Positions 61,020 to 64,000 of a DNA stretch of 64,000 nucleotides are shown piece by piece. The notes under the pieces are model-generated. The model was not told the DNA's origin, made no database searches, and was given only the letters and a program-made list of their open reading frames with translations. The stretch covers positions 23,077,686-23,141,685 of the forward strand of contig OU015527.1 in assembly GCA_907165065.1 (NCBI GenBank). Reading direction: 5' to 3'. The first letter of the stretch is position 1. The number at the start of each line of letters is the position of its first letter. Position numbers and translations under genes: made by a program. The DNA comes from Caprimulgus europaeus. Lineage: Eukaryota; Chordata; Aves; Caprimulgiformes; Caprimulgidae.

Positions 61020-61459
61020 ATCTGGAGTCCTAGCACAGCAGTATCCCACTCCTGATTGGAAATGCTGCCCACCTGGTACCCCTGCCCTGATCCTGGGCCC
61101 CCTTACCTGCCCCATGGGTCCCCCTGGTCCATCTTGATGCTCGCTGCAAACATGCAGCACTTGCCCCACAGTATGCCACACGTGCAGGCCCACTGCCATG
61201 GGCACACCAATGCAGACTCTCTGCCTGCCTGAGACCCCTGCCCTGACCCAGCTGGAGCTTTCCAGCTGGTCCATCTTGGATGCACATCAGGCTTAGTGAG
61301 GATGCACTGGCCCCCAGCAGTGGGCACCAGGCACACAAGCTGTGATCTGCAGTCCTGCCCCAGCCACTGGTGCTGAGCCCCTCATTGGTTTTGAGAACAC
61401 ACATTGTTCCCACCCCACAGCTGAAGGTTAATATCCCCACTTGCTCCAGCTGCTAGCAC
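61020..61459 (-). mobile_element. LTR-like/ERV-like element, minus strand, downstream part
   Basis: GC-rich block with a diverged tandem repeat (61,078-61,390). Read on the minus strand, it continues the block 61,796-62,610 across an inserted CR1. The frames of 77-136 codons on the minus strand here lie in the repeat and resemble no protein known to me. Assignment to an ERV is by layout and recollection, not by matching within the window. Broken. Confidence 0.35.
61078..61390 (-). repeat. Diverged tandem repeat, period about 156 bp, two units
   Basis: ACCCCTGCCCTGA begins both units (61,078 and 61,234); CTGGTCCATCTTG follows in both, and then a GCACTGGCCCC-like block. Similarity is moderate. 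Confidence 0.55.
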
Positions 61460-61795
61460 TGAATCATAGAATCATCGCTGAGCTTGGAAAAGACCTTGAA
61501 GATCATTGAGTCCAACCCTAAACCTATCACTGACAAGTCCACCACAAAACAATGTCCCTAAGCACCATATCTACACATTTTAAATACTTGCAGGGATGGT
61601 GCCCCAACCACTTTCCTGGGCAGACACTTCCAATGCTTTACAACCTTTTTGGTGAAACGTAACCTAATATCCAATATAAACCTCCTCTGGCACAACTGGA
61701 GGCCATTTCCTCTTGTCTTATCACTTGCTACTTGAGAAAATAGACTGACACCTCCTTCCAGGCAGTTGCAGAGAGTGACTGAGACCCCCTATATG
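61460..61795 (-). mobile_element. CR1 LINE 3' end inserted in the LTR-like element
   Basis: Antisense CR1 with its 3' terminus at 61,460 (TGAATCATAGAATCATCGCT), then GATCATTGAGTCCAACCC, CTACACATTTTAAATACTTG and ACTGGAGGCCATTTCCTCTT. It ends near 61,795 in the ORF2 C-terminal region. Confidence 0.92.
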
Positions 61796-62610
61796 CTCAA
61801 TCGCCAACACCACAGGTCAAGGGCACCCGCACTCCCAGTTTGACTCCAGCAGCTCCCACCCACTCCTTTTGTAAGAGTGCCCCAGCAGCTGGCACAGTTC
61901 TTGCAGCATTCACACGCAATGGATAGAGTGAGATTATGCAGAGAGGTAGTTAAGAAGAAAATATTTAATGGGGAGCTAGGACAGACTGTGGCAATCAGGT
62001 GTGGGGCTCAGCCAGACAAGCTATATCGACTGACCACTGTTTACATGCTACCAGCCCCTTTCCTCTCTATTCATATTTTGTCCAACCCTTCACATTGCTT
62101 CATCAGTTTGCACAGTCCTATCAACTCACCCCAACATCCTGGACGTTCAGGTCTGCATCCTTATCAGTCACAAAGTCCTCTTTGCCTGCAGCTTCTTGAT
62201 AGCTGTTCAGTTACTGTGACAAGGTTGGCTTCTTGTCTTTGTCTCCATTATAATTTGACTGTCAGGTTTGTGTCTCCATATACTTTACTGCTTCCCCCTT
62301 TTCCTTAGTATCCCATTTAACAAGGTCCTTGATCACATAATCTTGCTGGAATAAACATTCCTACACTCCACATACCCTTACCAGGTTAGTGCAACTGATC
62401 AATTTTGGTTCTTACTGCTGCCTGCCTTATAATTTGTGTCAGGTTTGTGTCTCTCTGTATCCTTGTTTATGGCTTCCTCCTTTTCTTAATATTCCATTTT
62501 GTGTTGAGAAAGTCCTTGACCAGACACTTTAAAGGAACAGACACCCTCCTTCCACATATCCTTACTATTAGCACATAACTGAAAAATAGTATCACAACTG
62601 TGTTACAAAG
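61796..62610 (-). mobile_element. LTR-like element, minus strand, promoter-side part
   Basis: Read on the minus strand: two 179-bp tandem units (62,605 to 62,248), then a stretch with a CGATATAGC motif, then CTCCCCATTAAATATTTTC (polyadenylation-type signal near 61,957), then GC-richer sequence to the CR1 border. Duplicated U3-like units followed by a signal of this kind suit a retroviral LTR. I see no second copy here and no certain ends, so this is tentative. Fossil, interrupted by the CR1. Confidence 0.42.
62248..62605 (-). repeat. Tandem duplication, period 179 bp
   Basis: TTATAATTTG occurs at 62,248 and 62,427, each followed by TGTCAGGTTTGTGTCTC, a CTTCC.CCTTTTC block, TATCCCATTT or TATTCCATTT, and AGGTCCTTGA or AAGTCCTTGA. 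The two units are clearly diverged. Confidence 0.78.
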
Positions 62611-64000
62611 GAATACGGAACAGAATATATCAGAAAAAAATGAAAAAACTTCTTTATTTTACAGTTATACAAATAAAAACAATCCCCATAACTGTAATTG
62701 AAATAATAGTAACAATGTCAAATATTATAATCCTGACAGAATACATATCAATACTTTAAACCACAGAAATTGTATTACATATGCTCAGTAGCAATAGTAC
62801 TGTGCAGGAATTAAGCTCTCTGTAAACTCTCTTCCTTTATTTTATCTACATTTAGAACTATTGTGCTTTTCCTTACACAAAGTAACAGTGCTCTTAAAAA
62901 TAAATAATGTGCAATTTTATAGTTGTATCCTGAAATATGCTTACCTAGATCCCCATCTGCATCCTGGACATGTGTCTCCCAGGAAAGTCACTGTGGAGAG
63001 TGCTCAGCACTTTGATAGATCAAATAGTAAAAAAAGGTACTGAAGCCACACCTGTTTTCCTTCAAATTGCAGTCAATGAGAGAAAAGGTGCTGACCTCCA
63101 TAACCTGTTGATTATTTTGTTTAATAAAATAATAGTACAGTCTTTATTACATATCAGATTGTGTAAACCAGCCAAGGCCTGAAAAGTTAAGCAGATCTTA
63201 TATCTGGCTCAAGAGCTATGGGAGAAAGAACTGTCCCAAAGCTGAAAACTTAACAATCAAATATATTTATCTATTATTTTTATGAAATATGAAAGACATT
63301 CTGCCAGAGAAATATTAACTTGTATGTTAATAAAAAAATTACAGTAAATTTATTTGAATTAAATAAAGTTGTTCAGTATAAAGCTGCCATAAGATTCAGA
63401 AAAATATACACTGTCTGTTCTCTTGATGTATCTCACAGTTCTTATTTTTAACATACATCCAGGACCTATATCTGGCAATTGATACGACTGATGTGAGGAT
63501 AAATTTCAGGAACACTTAGCTGATGGGCATTCCTCAGCTGTTCCTCACGAGGGCAGATATCACTACAATATTAGGGATTCTTCTTTATATCCTATCTACT
63601 GTGTAGTAGTCATTGATAGTGTTGGATGATAAAAGTGGTAATTATAATAAAACCTGTTAGTCTGATCTCTGCTGTAGGCAGCACAGGAGGTGTAAATGTA
63701 TATAAACAACAGCTATTGAGCTGTTTGCTGCTGTCCAGTGAAAAATTACAGGTGAAATTTATTCCACTGTAAAGTGCCTATACAGCAGAAGTAATCTGTT
63801 TTTTTCATTCACATCCTGGAGTGCCTCAATAGAAATGCACAAAGAGCCCCAGGGCAATACAGAGCTAGGAGGTATAAGGTAGAGTAAGAAACGGTGTCTG
63901 CAGTGAGTCCACTGTTACAGTTTCCATGAAACCTAAGAGGAAAAGCTCTGGGCATGTCCAGTTCAGGTCACCCTACAGTAACCAGTAACTGGTGGTCACA
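62611..64000. other. AT-rich non-coding stretch to the window end
   Basis: No gene or transposon recognised. A TGTATATAAACAAC TATA-like string lies near 63,697 without any recognisable exon behind it. Confidence 0.45.

Overview
The window looks like nuclear DNA from a bird, and it is gene-poor. The case rests on many CR1 LINE fragments (chicken-repeat-1: reverse-transcriptase and endonuclease ORF2 remnants, and 3' ends closing in ATTCTATG-like octamers). It also rests on several groups of avian-type retroviral LTRs, in an AT-rich, intron-rich-looking background. I found no bacterial-type operon, no CRISPR array, no rRNA or tRNA gene and no host coding exon that I can name. Most open frames here are chance, or lie inside repeats. 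The single host-like candidate is a 22-codon signal-peptide-like first exon with a TATA-like box at about 54.8-54.94 kb, at low confidence.

Layout. 1-482: 3' part of an LTR (group B) that enters from outside the window. 3.7-4.1 kb: solo LTR (group L). 5.6-6.6 kb: a CR1 split by an LTR (group A). 8.5-10.0 kb: CR1, a long LTR with an internal minisatellite, then an oppositely oriented CR1. 14.5-15.2 kb: minus-strand group L LTR. 17.4-19.1 kb: LTR-like island with an 87-91 bp tandem repeat. 21.0-23.2 kb: three-level nest (group A LTR, holding a CR1, holding a group B LTR). 24.3-25.3 kb: CR1. 26.5-29.4 kb: CR1 endonuclease fragment fused to group B LTR sequence, then a group L LTR split by a rearranged CR1. 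30.2-38.3 kb: a long stretch with almost no recognisable repeats. 38.3-39.0 kb: solo LTR with a perfect 5-bp target duplication. 43.3-45.05 kb: minus-strand LTR with a short internal stub, abutting a CR1. 45.6-46.07 kb: a 426-bp purine microsatellite. 46.4-47.0 kb: group L LTR. 51.8-52.3 kb: ERVK-type solo LTR. 57.3-59.5 kb: two CR1 3' ends. 61.0-62.6 kb: minus-strand LTR-like element with two tandem repeats and a CR1 inserted.

The elements do not work together as a system. They record successive insertions, and the nests give an order. Some CR1 copies are older than the group A LTR family and others are younger; the group B LTR at 21.7 kb is the youngest layer of its nest. The retroviral pieces are fossils: solo or truncated LTRs with at most a small internal stub. 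I did not find a previously undescribed biological system. The points most worth a second look are the nested chronology, the CR1-LTR fusion frame, the long purine tract, the candidate exon and the repeat-free interval. Family names come from recognition by eye; no database search was possible.
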